64,000 nucleotides of DNA from Pandoraea sp. ASV26 (GTDB lineage Bacteria > Pseudomonadota > Gammaproteobacteria > Burkholderiales > Burkholderiaceae), in contig NZ_JAELTP010000009.1 in NCBI RefSeq assembly GCF_016428915.1, forward strand, positions 1-64,000. The letters are read 5' to 3'. Under the pieces are notes generated by a model. The model had not been told where the DNA came from. It was given only the letters and a program-made list of their open reading frames with translations, and ran no database searches. Made by a program: the position numbers and the translations under genes. Below are positions 46,337 through 54,890 of this stretch, in pieces; the first letter of the stretch is position 1, and each line of letters starts with the position of its first letter.

Positions 46337-46567
46337 GTCGTCAACGCAAGACACGCGCGCCGCTTCGACAGAGGCCGATATCTCTGCGAGGCGGTGCGCG
46401 GCAGCGGACAATCCGCGTCCAGCGCCGGACGGCTCCGGCGGGCTTCACCGTCTATTGCCAGAGGACGGTGCGGCGGACGCGAGATTGGCCACGCAGTGCA
46501 GAACCTCGCACGCCCAACACCACGGCATCACACCGACAGAGAACGATTTCAGGGGACAGCACAGATC
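46337..46567. other. Gap between fdsA and fdsD where fdsC is usually found
   Basis: 231 bp without a credible gene. In the well-known fdsGBACD operons an FdhD-like maturation gene (fdsC) lies between fdsA and fdsD. None is encoded here, and I see no FdhD-like fragment. The gap is far too short for one (about 800 bp needed). Confidence 0.6.
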
Positions 46568-46801
46568 ATGGACACCGACAACCTGGTCAAGATGGCCAAT
46601 CAGATCGGCGACTTCTTCGAGACGATGCCCGACCGCAGCGAAGCGCTCGAGAACATTGCAGGCCACCTGCGGCGCTTCTGGGCTCCGCCCATGCGCATGA
46701 CGATTCTCGAACATCTCGAAGCCACCGACGGGCATGGCATGCGCGAGATCGTCGTGGCAGCGATCACGGCGCACCGCGCCGAACTCTGGCCGCGCAGCTA
46801 A
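46568..46801 (+). CDS. fdsD: NAD-dependent formate dehydrogenase delta subunit
   Basis: 77 aa. Starts MDTDNLVKMANQIGDFFETMPDRSEALENIAGHLRRFWAPPMRMTI and ends in WPRS, which matches the small FdsD family. FdsD is a small subunit needed for stability or assembly of FdsA. The ribosome site is weak, but the family N-terminus fixes the start. It is separated from fdsA by 231 bp, unlike the tight spacing of the rest of the operon. Confidence 0.9.
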   Translation: MDTDNLVKMANQIGDFFETMPDRSEALENIAGHLRRFWAPPMRMTILEHLEATDGHGMREIVVAAITAHRAELWPRS

Positions 46802-46842
46802 GCCGCACGACGGGCGGCAGTTGGCAGCAGCAGCGGGCGCCG

Positions 46843-47691
46843 CTACGCGCCCAGCTTGATGAGTACCGCGCCGCCGACCACGAGGCTGCATGCCACGAGG
46901 CGGCGCGCATTGAGTGTCTCCCGCAGGAACAGCCAGCCCAGCAGCACCGCGAAGATGGCGCTCGACTCACGCAGCGCCGACACCACGCCCATCGGCAGGT
47001 ATTGCAGCGCGAGCACCACCATGCCGTACGCGCACTGCGCGACGATGCCCGCACCCAGCGCCTCCGTCACCCGGCGGCGCGGGGCGAGAAACATGCCGCG
47101 CCATCCGCCCCGCCGCACCCACACCGCCCCCACGAGCGGCACGCTGGCGAACAGGTAGGCCCAGGCGATATAGCCGAAGCCGTTCCCGTTCGACAGACGC
47201 ACGCCGAAGCCGTCGATAATCGTATAAGTCGCGATGAATACGCCCGTGAGCAATGCCGCAGGCACGCTGTCGCCCGACAGCCGCCGCCCGCGCAACGCCA
47301 GCGTCAGAATGCCGGCGCAGATGCAGGCGATCCCTGCCACGGCGATCCAGCGAGGCAACTCGCCTGCGAGCAACAACGCCGCCCCGGAGATCAGCAAGGG
47401 TGAAATGCCACGCGCAATCGGATAGATTTGCCCGAACTCGCCCACGCGATACGCCCGAATGAGGGCCGCCGTGTACGCGACCTGTGCGCAAGCCGAGAGC
47501 AGGATGAGCGGCCAGACCGGCATCGGTGGCATCGGCAGCCACACAATGCCGACCAAGGCAGTGAGCAACTGCGGCACGGCCATCATGCCGACTTGCCAGA
47601 CACGATCGGGACTTGCGTGGAGAAACGCGTTCCAGGTGGCGTGCATCAGTGCGGAGATCAGCACCAGCAGCACGATGGGCGTGGTCGTCAT
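46843..47691 (-). CDS. EamA/DMT family transporter
   Basis: 282 aa, about ten hydrophobic segments in two EamA repeats (first ISALMHATWNAFLHAS, second TYTIIDGFGVRLS). The C-terminal half has QYLPMGVVSALRESSAIFAVLLGWLFLRETL, the conserved end of the second repeat. DMT carriers export amino acids, purines or other metabolites; the substrate here is unknown. The start at 47691 is chosen for the MTTTPIVLL hydrophobic beginning. It converges on fdsD. Confidence 0.87.
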   Translation of the reverse strand: MTTTPIVLLVLISALMHATWNAFLHASPDRVWQVGMMAVPQLLTALVGIVWLPMPPMPVWPLILLSACAQVAYTAALIRAYRVGEFGQIYPIARGISPLLISGAALLLAGELPRWIAVAGIACICAGILTLALRGRRLSGDSVPAALLTGVFIATYTIIDGFGVRLSNGNGFGYIAWAYLFASVPLVGAVWVRRGGWRGMFLAPRRRVTEALGAGIVAQCAYGMVVLALQYLPMGVVSALRESSAIFAVLLGWLFLRETLNARRLVACSLVVGGAVLIKLGA

Positions 47692-48088
47692 GTGGATGGA
47701 TGCGGCAGGAGGGTGTCGGAAAACGGCTGACACAGTGTGCCGTCCGATGGGGCAAAGGCAGTATTGTCGCACCCCGGGGGCCATCGACATAGCGCCAGCC
47801 TGACGGATTCCCGCAGTGCCAGACGGTTTCCCCCTCCGCCGCGATCGGTCGCCATCTCAGACGAAACAGACGAAACGAACGAGCCTTTGCCTCGGGCATC
47901 GAGCGTCACGCCATCCCGATGACGCGTCGTCACCTTCGAAAGTTGTCCACACCCTTTGTGGATAACCCACTGGATAACCTGCCCCCACCTTCTCGAACGC
48001 CCCGTGAACAGGGGCTGTCAAGAGCATTGCCCAAAAAACGATCAGCAGTGGAACAAATATTCGGCTTGACGGTCAGCCCCCTCCCTGC
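47692..48088. other. Intergenic stretch with a DnaA-box-like inverted pair
   Basis: No gene is supported. TTGTCCACA (47943-47951) and, on the other strand, TTATCCACA (47957-47965, perfect) form a TCCACA...TGTGGA inverted pair. Another partial copy, TGGATAAC (47971-47978), follows. The rest is unremarkable. Confidence 0.55.
47943..47978. promoter_or_regulatory. DnaA-box-like inverted pair
   Basis: TTGTCCACA and the reverse complement of TTATCCACA lie 5 bp apart, followed by a third partial copy. It resembles the modules at 23303-23474. It is upstream of the EamA gene and downstream of the unknown gene at 48089. Confidence 0.5.
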
Positions 48089-48610
48089 TCAAGGGCCATT
48101 CCCCTTGTTTGCCAACGCATCGGGGTCCTGTTTAACCGCTGCACCGGTGGGTTCCGACTGATCGGTCTGCCCGGTCTGCCCGATCTCGTCACGCGGCGAC
48201 TGCGGCACGCTGCGCAGCGCCGCGACGACCTGACTCTGGCCGAGCACGGCGTCCGGGGCCTGCTGCAAGGCCAGCCGGTAACGCTCGCCGAACTCGGCGT
48301 CGGCGTTGCGGAACAGCTTGGCGGCTTCATCGGCGAGCGCAATGCCCGCGTCGGCCTGCGGCGGGGTCTGTTCGAGCCATTCGTCGAGCGCGACGATCAG
48401 ACGCGACAGCGGGTCAAGCCACCGGAACCACGCGTCCTCCGTCAACAACTGCACGAAACGTCCGGTGGGCACTGGCCCGAAAACTGCTTCGTATTGCTGA
48501 CGATCGTTGGCAATCAACACCTTGTGTTGCGCAAGCAGCGCGGCGCGCAACGCCTGCATGGCGGCGATCTGGGCAGCGCTGGCGGGCGTGGTTTCGGTCG
48601 GTTCGGTCAT
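48089..48610 (-). CDS. Conserved-looking hypothetical protein, helical
   Basis: 173 aa, unrecognised. Mostly predicted helix: AAMQALRAALLAQHKVLIANDRQQYEAVFGPVPTGRFVQLLTEDAWFRWLDPLSRLIVALDEWL reads as a real globular sequence with conserved-type Trp/Phe. The C-terminal about 30 residues (GQTGQTDQSEPTG) are low complexity and arise from a 9-bp tandem duplication (GTCTGCCCG twice at 48164-48181). There is no signal peptide or membrane segment. Confidence 0.72.
   Translation of the reverse strand: MTEPTETTPASAAQIAAMQALRAALLAQHKVLIANDRQQYEAVFGPVPTGRFVQLLTEDAWFRWLDPLSRLIVALDEWLEQTPPQADAGIALADEAAKLFRNADAEFGERYRLALQQAPDAVLGQSQVVAALRSVPQSPRDEIGQTGQTDQSEPTGAAVKQDPDALANKGNGP
48164..48181. repeat. 9-bp tandem duplication within the 3' end of a gene
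   Basis: GTCTGCCCG GTCTGCCCG, encoding the GQTGQT repeat near the C-terminus of the hypothetical protein. Flanking 9-mers are related but degenerate. Confidence 0.65.
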
Positions 48611-48717
48611 CTATCGCCCCGTAAACGTCAGAAAGGTTAGGAAACGGAATTGGAAAGCGTCTGACACGCACTTTAGGACTTAGCCCATAGCCAACAGACG
48701 TCAGGGTCACGATACTA

Positions 48718-48807
48718 CATGGGTCTCGCAAACACCTCGCGAGATCAGGCTTTCACTTCCCCGTGGGAGGCCTGCTTCCTCACCCGCCCATCCGGCGGGT
48801 TTTTTTT
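48718..48807 (+). ncRNA. Candidate small RNA or leader ending in an intrinsic terminator
   Basis: A stem TCTCGC...GCGAGA (48723-48743), a CTTCCCC/GGGAGG-type element (48754-48770) and a Rho-independent terminator ACCCGCC-CATCC-GGCGGGT + TTTTTTT (48782-48807) follow one another within about 90 bases. A possible -10 (TACTAC, about 48713) lies just before. It could be a free sRNA or a premature-termination leader of the LOG-like gene 136 bp further on. Boundaries are estimates. Confidence 0.4.
48782..48807 (+). terminator. Intrinsic terminator without an upstream protein gene
   Basis: Stem ACCCGCC/GGCGGGT with a 5-base loop, then eight T (the first closes the stem). The neighbouring gene to the left is on the opposite strand. 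Confidence 0.85.
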
Positions 48808-48942
48808 GCCTGCACGATTCGCCCCTGCCGCCCTCCTGCCACAGTCCGCCGCCTCGCCAAGCCAGCGCTTCGCCTTCGGCCGCGCACGATGCGTCGACGC
48901 AAATTCGTTTATCATCGGCACCGCTTCGCCCCCTTTCCCGAT

Positions 48943-49518
48943 ATGACCACTCCCCTGCGTCCCCGTACCATTGGTGTCATGGGTTCCGGCAAACAGCCGT
49001 GGACCGAGCTTGCCGCGCCCCTCGGCCGTGCGCTCGCGCTGGCCGGGTACCACCTGCTCACCGGCGGCGGACAGGGCGTGATGCGCAGTGTGAGCGAGGC
49101 CTTCTGCGCCGTGCCGCAACGCGCAGGACGCAGCATCGGTATCGTGCCGACCGAAGCCGTCGGCGAGCCTGACGAGGGCCGTGATGGCGGTGATGGCGGT
49201 GAGGGCCTGACGTTCCGCCCATTGCCCGGCTACCCGAATCCGTTCGTGGAAGTGCCCATCCTGAGCCCTTTACCGCGTCATCTGCCCGACGCACCGGCCG
49301 GCACGCTCTCGCGCAACCACATCAACGTGCTCTCGAGCGATGTCATCGTCGCGCTGCCCGGCAATCACGGCACGCGCGACGAGGTCGGGCTCGCCGTGCG
49401 CTACGGCAAGCCCGTCATTCTGTTCGGGGAGCGTGAGCACTTCGCGGACATGCCCGCTTCGCTCGTGCGAACGGTATCGCTCGATACCGTGATGGACTTC
49501 GTCAGAACGGCACGGTGA
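48943..49518 (+). CDS. LOG/SLOG-fold protein (TIGR00725-like)
   Basis: 191 aa. It has the Rossmann-type start IGVMGSGKQPWTELAAPLGRALALAGYHLLTGGGQGVMRSVSEAF and a later block ALPGNHGTRDEVGLAVRYGKPVILF. In true LOG phosphoribohydrolases the second block is PGGxGTxxE; here it is LPGNHGTRDE, so activity on nucleotides is uncertain. A Gly/Asp insert (RDGGDGGEG, about residues 79-87) is produced by 9-bp tandem units in the DNA (49177-49203). It converges with the next gene and overlaps it by 17 bp. Confidence 0.78.
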   Translation: MTTPLRPRTIGVMGSGKQPWTELAAPLGRALALAGYHLLTGGGQGVMRSVSEAFCAVPQRAGRSIGIVPTEAVGEPDEGRDGGDGGEGLTFRPLPGYPNPFVEVPILSPLPRHLPDAPAGTLSRNHINVLSSDVIVALPGNHGTRDEVGLAVRYGKPVILFGEREHFADMPASLVRTVSLDTVMDFVRTAR

Positions 49519-50884
49519 GCTTCGCGTCGATCGACTGGAAGCGATAGGCCCACCCCGGCGGCCCGCTCGACGCGGGCATCCACGGCGCATTCAGGCGCTG
49601 CATCACCGACACGTCCAGCTTCGACGTACCCAGGTAGTGCGTGTGGCTCAGCCCCACCTCGGCATAACTGTCGTAGGTATGGATGGCGTTCGGGTCTTCG
49701 GTGCGACTGCGGTTGTAGCGGAACTCGAGGCCCGTGGAGCCGTTGGACGTGAAGTCGAACGCGCGACGCACGCGCCATTGCAACGTCTGCGTCTGCGTGG
49801 TGCCGGTGGCGATCTGGTCCGTGGCCGCGTTGGTCTTGCCGGTGATCCCGACGGTCCAGTCGGCGTCGATCGGCAACGAGTAATTGGCCGTCACATCCCG
49901 GTTCGTCGTGTCGCGACGGGCGTTCTGCAAGTCCTGACTCAGCGTCGTATTGAACTTGCCGTACATGCCCAGCGGATTGTTCATCAACAGGTTCGCCGTG
50001 CCCTGCATTTTGCCCGTGGTCGTCATGCCGCTGTTGTTCATGCCGACGCTGAACTGGTACGGCTGCTCGTTGAGGACCTGAAGGCCCACGGCGCCCTCGC
50101 CCGGTGTGCGGCTGCGCGTGGCAACGAGCGGCAACTGTTCATTGCGCACCACCAGTCCGCGGCGCATCAACATACGAATATTGCGATCGGCGAGGCTCTC
50201 CTGACGCGGTTGCCCGCGCAGACAAGAGGCCCGCGCGAGGAAAGCGTTGGGCGGTGCGACTTCCGGAGCTGGCGCCGGGGCGGCGCTCGCAGCGGATGCG
50301 GCCGATGCCGCAGCATCCAGATCGACAGCGGAAATCGCCGTGCCATCGGCACTCAACTCCGGCGCGACGGCAAAGTCTGCGGCAGGCAGAGGGGGCGATG
50401 CGGGTTGAGGGGTCGATGCGGGAGACGGCGGTGACGCGTCGGCCAGCGCTGCGCTTGCAGCGCCCTCGGCGCCCGGCGCCACTGACGATGGATCGGTGTT
50501 CGAAGCTTGTCCGCCCGAGGCCGGCTGCGGCGCTTGTGCGGTGGCGTCACCCGCCGTCGCAGCGGCCGCAGCCCGCTCAGCGGCCTCACGATCGACGGCA
50601 GCGGCGACCGCGTTCGGGTCGTCCCCCGCGAACAGCGCGATGGGGTCCGACGAGGCGCCCGGATCCTGCACCACGGCAGGCGCCGGAGCAGGCTCGGGCG
50701 GCACGAAATACTGAGGCGCAAGCCCGCGATCCCACAAACCATAGGACACCGCGTTCTGCTCAGTGAAACATGGTGGATTGGGGTCCGAGAACAAGGACTG
50801 TGCGTGCGCGAGCACCGGCATCCCGGCATTCAGACACGCGGCCAGCAAGAGGCAACTCCGCACGACCGGCTTTACCGACGACAT
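49502..50884 (-). CDS. Short TpsB-like (ShlB/FhaC/HecB) outer-membrane protein with an Ala/Pro-rich N-terminal region
   Basis: 460 aa. A signal peptide covers residues 1-29 (ends AHAQ). Residues 60-215 are Ala/Pro/Ser low complexity. Residues 218-270 resemble a fragment of a POTRA domain (LADRNIRMLMRRGLVVRNEQLPL). From 274 on, QPYQFSVGMNNSGMTTTGKMQGTANLLMNNPLGMYGKF matches the start of the TpsB beta-barrel of two-partner secretion transporters. Only about 187 residues remain, half the usual 16-strand barrel, yet the protein ends in the strand-Phe signal typical of outer-membrane barrels (AKLTVPF). No TpsA substrate gene is nearby. Confidence 0.7.
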   Translation of the reverse strand: MSSVKPVVRSCLLLAACLNAGMPVLAHAQSLFSDPNPPCFTEQNAVSYGLWDRGLAPQYFVPPEPAPAPAVVQDPGASSDPIALFAGDDPNAVAAAVDREAAERAAAAATAGDATAQAPQPASGGQASNTDPSSVAPGAEGAASAALADASPPSPASTPQPASPPLPAADFAVAPELSADGTAISAVDLDAAASAASAASAAPAPAPEVAPPNAFLARASCLRGQPRQESLADRNIRMLMRRGLVVRNEQLPLVATRSRTPGEGAVGLQVLNEQPYQFSVGMNNSGMTTTGKMQGTANLLMNNPLGMYGKFNTTLSQDLQNARRDTTNRDVTANYSLPIDADWTVGITGKTNAATDQIATGTTQTQTLQWRVRRAFDFTSNGSTGLEFRYNRSRTEDPNAIHTYDSYAEVGLSHTHYLGTSKLDVSVMQRLNAPWMPASSGPPGWAYRFQSIDAKLTVPF

Positions 50885-51078
50885 TCGACACCTGAAAATC
50901 CCACCCCCACGTTGATGCCATCCACCAGCGTCGTAAGCCGCGTCCGACATGCGGGGGTGCTGTAGCGACAAGGGCTCATTTTACGTCGATCGGGTGACGC
51001 GCTGCCAGTCACAGAATGTTGGGAACTCTTTCGGCGGATTGCCACTCATATCGCGTGACTTCCCCTGTAGTGATTTTT

Positions 51079-51103
51079 GCCCGCCTCGTGCGGGCATTTT
51101 TAT
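51079..51103 (+). terminator. Intrinsic terminator, + strand, orphan
   Basis: GCCCGC-CTCGT-GCGGGC (51079-51095) followed by ATTTTTATT. The upstream 190 bp contain no + strand gene, so it may end a short RNA or antisense transcript over the start of the TpsB-like gene. Confidence 0.7.
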
Positions 51104-51201
51104 TGGCGCTCGTTGATCGGCGACCGCCCTCAGCATCGCAGACCTGCGACGCACTTTGCGTATCTTCACAGCGCCCGCAACCCGCCTCGATTTCACATCA
51201 T

Positions 51202-51231
51202 AAAAAAAGCCCGGGAAGCCGATTCCCGGGC
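51202..51231 (-). terminator. Intrinsic terminator of the aspartate decarboxylase operon
   Basis: On the minus strand GCCCGGGAA pairs with TTCCCGGGC (51209-51231) and is followed by TTTTTTT. It lies 98 bp after the decarboxylase stop codon. Confidence 0.88.
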
Positions 51232-51329
51232 AATGGTCGATCGCCATGGAGGGACGATCGAGGGGGGGACCAGTCGGTGCCATGCCCTTCGGCAGGGCAC
51301 CGCGATCATCGGGCAACGCCCGCCGCGGC

Positions 51330-52967
<1,638 letters not shown>

Positions 52968-53086
52968 TTACAATCCATTGCGATGCCGTCTTGCGCGAGC
53001 AACGGCGGACGATCGGGCGAATGAAGCAAGAACGTAGTGCGGCAAGACGTCGCGGCATGGCAACGCCGTCAGGTGAATGAGCGAGA

Positions 53087-54772
53087 TCAAGTCAGCGACA
53101 CCACCAGCGGTCCGAGCAGCGTGAGCAGCACGTTGGCGATGGCGTAGGTAATGGCAAACGGCACGGTCGGCACATTGCTCTCGGCCTTGTCGAGCACCTC
53201 GCCGAAGGCCGGGTTCGCACTGCGCGAGCCAGACAACGCACCGGCCAGAATCGCCACGTTGTCATAACGCAGCACGTAACGGCCGAACGCATAGGTGAGC
53301 AGCAGCGGCACGATCGTGACGATCACCCCGGCAACGAAGATCGAGATGCCGCTTTGCTGCAACGTCTGCCATGCCTGCGCGCCTGCCGACAGGCCGACGC
53401 AGGTCACGAAGGTCGCCAGCCCCAGTTCCTTGAGCAGCGAACTCGCGGCAGCCGGCATCGCCCCGAAGGTCGGATGCTTGCCGCGCAGCCAGCCGAAGAC
53501 CAGCCCCGCGAGCAGTGCACCGCCGCCGCTGCCCAATGTGAGCGGAATACCGCCGACCTTGACCACGATGTAGCCGATCAGCAGACCGATCACGATGCCG
53601 ATCCCCATGTACACGTAGTCGGTCTTCACCGAGTAGGCGACCGGGTAGCCGGCTTCCTTCGCGGCGCGTTGCACGTCGCTGTCGGCGCCGTACAGCGTGA
53701 CCACGTCGCCGTGATAGACGATGGTGTCGTCGAGCACCGGCACGGGCTGGCCCATGCGCACGATCCTGGCGATGTACACCCCGTGCTTGACCTCGCGGGC
53801 CACACCGGCCTTCAACTCGCCGAGCGTCTTGCCGTTGCCGCCCTTGCGCGCGAACACCACTTCCTGCATGCGCAGCGCAATGTCGAGATCGGGTGACGGC
53901 GGCTGCTCGTCGCCCAGCAAACGCCACGCTTCGGTTGCCGCCTCGCGGCGTCCGATGAGCATGACGTCGTCACCCGCTTCGAGAACCAGGTCGTCGGTGG
54001 CGATGATGATCTTGCCCTTGCGGCGCAGGCGCTCGATGGTCACGCCGTCGGTCAATTGCCTTTCGACCTCGATCACGCGCTTGCCGGCGCCGGTCGTCAC
54101 GCGATAGACGCGGCCGACGAGCGCCGGCAGCGAATCGACCTGATCGGCCGAGAGCACCGGCTGACCACCGGTCAGCGCGAGTTCGGCCTTCTTCGCATCG
54201 TCCTTGAGCGTGCGGCCCATGAGCTTCGGCACGAGCGACGCACACACGATGATCGCGCCGAGGCTGCCGAAGATGTACGTGACGGCATAGCCAATGGCCA
54301 CTTCCGATTGCAGACGCTTGACCTCGTCCGCAGGCAGGCCCAGACGCGAGATGGCGTCACCGGCCGTGCCGATGATGGCCGACTGCGTGAGACCGCCACC
54401 GGCGACACCGGCCGCAATCCCCTTGTCGAAGCCGAAGATCTTGGCGCAGATCAGCACCGTGACCAGCCCCGAGGCCGCAAGGAAGATGGCCATGGCAATC
54501 TCGCGCAGCGTCTTGCGCGAGAGCGAGCTGAAGAACTGCGGACCGCTCTCGTAGCCCACGGCGTAGATGAAGAGCGCAAACATGATGCTCTTCACGCCGG
54601 CGTCGACCGAGATACCGATCTGTGAGACCACCACGGCCACGAGCAGCGAACCGCCCACACCGCCTAACTGGAACGAGCCGAACTTGATCGCCCCGATCGC
54701 ATACCCGATGGCAAGCGATAGAAAGATCGCGACCTCCGGGACATGGTTGAGAATGCTATGCACGACTTCCAC
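53087..54772 (-). CDS. aspT: Aspartate:alanine antiporter, AspT family
   Basis: 561 aa. Two blocks of about five hydrophobic segments each flank a soluble centre with two RCK/TrkA-C-like domains (about residues 205-375). Each membrane block has the AspT-type signature (GxxxGPQFFSSL in the first, VGLSAGAQAW in the second, with GGALLAG before). The start is a GTG at 54772 with GGAGG seven bases upstream, giving the usual AspT length. It is 143 bp upstream of asdA, co-directional, and almost certainly its transporter. Confidence 0.92.
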   Translation of the reverse strand: MEVVHSILNHVPEVAIFLSLAIGYAIGAIKFGSFQLGGVGGSLLVAVVVSQIGISVDAGVKSIMFALFIYAVGYESGPQFFSSLSRKTLREIAMAIFLAASGLVTVLICAKIFGFDKGIAAGVAGGGLTQSAIIGTAGDAISRLGLPADEVKRLQSEVAIGYAVTYIFGSLGAIIVCASLVPKLMGRTLKDDAKKAELALTGGQPVLSADQVDSLPALVGRVYRVTTGAGKRVIEVERQLTDGVTIERLRRKGKIIIATDDLVLEAGDDVMLIGRREAATEAWRLLGDEQPPSPDLDIALRMQEVVFARKGGNGKTLGELKAGVAREVKHGVYIARIVRMGQPVPVLDDTIVYHGDVVTLYGADSDVQRAAKEAGYPVAYSVKTDYVYMGIGIVIGLLIGYIVVKVGGIPLTLGSGGGALLAGLVFGWLRGKHPTFGAMPAAASSLLKELGLATFVTCVGLSAGAQAWQTLQQSGISIFVAGVIVTIVPLLLTYAFGRYVLRYDNVAILAGALSGSRSANPAFGEVLDKAESNVPTVPFAITYAIANVLLTLLGPLVVSLT

Positions 54773-54850
54773 GGCAGAACCTCCGTCAAGAAATGGGGGG
54801 CGGCGGCTGGCTGGCTCAGGGCGGCGCCCCGAGCGTGCCCACACACCCTG

Positions 54851-54890
54851 ATGCGAATCAACGCGAATCCATGCGAACTAACGCGAAAAC
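54851..54890. repeat. 10-bp tandem repeat over the 3' end of the second AspT gene
   Basis: ATGCGAATCA, ACGCGAATCC, ATGCGAACTA, ACGCGAAAAC, with GCGAA every 10 bp. It covers the stop codon of the upstream AspT-like gene (54878-54880). Confidence 0.75.

Larger units (their letters stand above)
48611..48942. other. Intergenic stretch with a possible small RNA
   Basis: 332 bp. The central feature is a strong + strand terminator at 48782-48807 with no + strand gene in front of it, which suggests a short transcript (see the ncRNA entry). TTTATCAT near 48908-48915 may belong to the promoter of the LOG-like gene. Confidence 0.5.
50885..51329. other. Intergenic stretch with two terminators
   Basis: No gene is supported. 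There is a + strand hairpin with T-tract at 51079-51103, again without a + strand gene before it, and a minus-strand terminator at 51202-51231 that closes the aspartate decarboxylase operon. Confidence 0.55.

Noticed and set aside
43307-46411. 1034-codon open frame on the minus strand
   Set aside because: It is antisense to fdsA, which has all its cofactor motifs. The reverse frame reads as Arg/Ala/His-rich noise.
29194-47691. Oxalate cluster as a recently acquired genomic island
   Set aside because: I saw no tRNA, integrase, insertion sequence or flanking direct repeats, and the base composition of the genes matches the surroundings.
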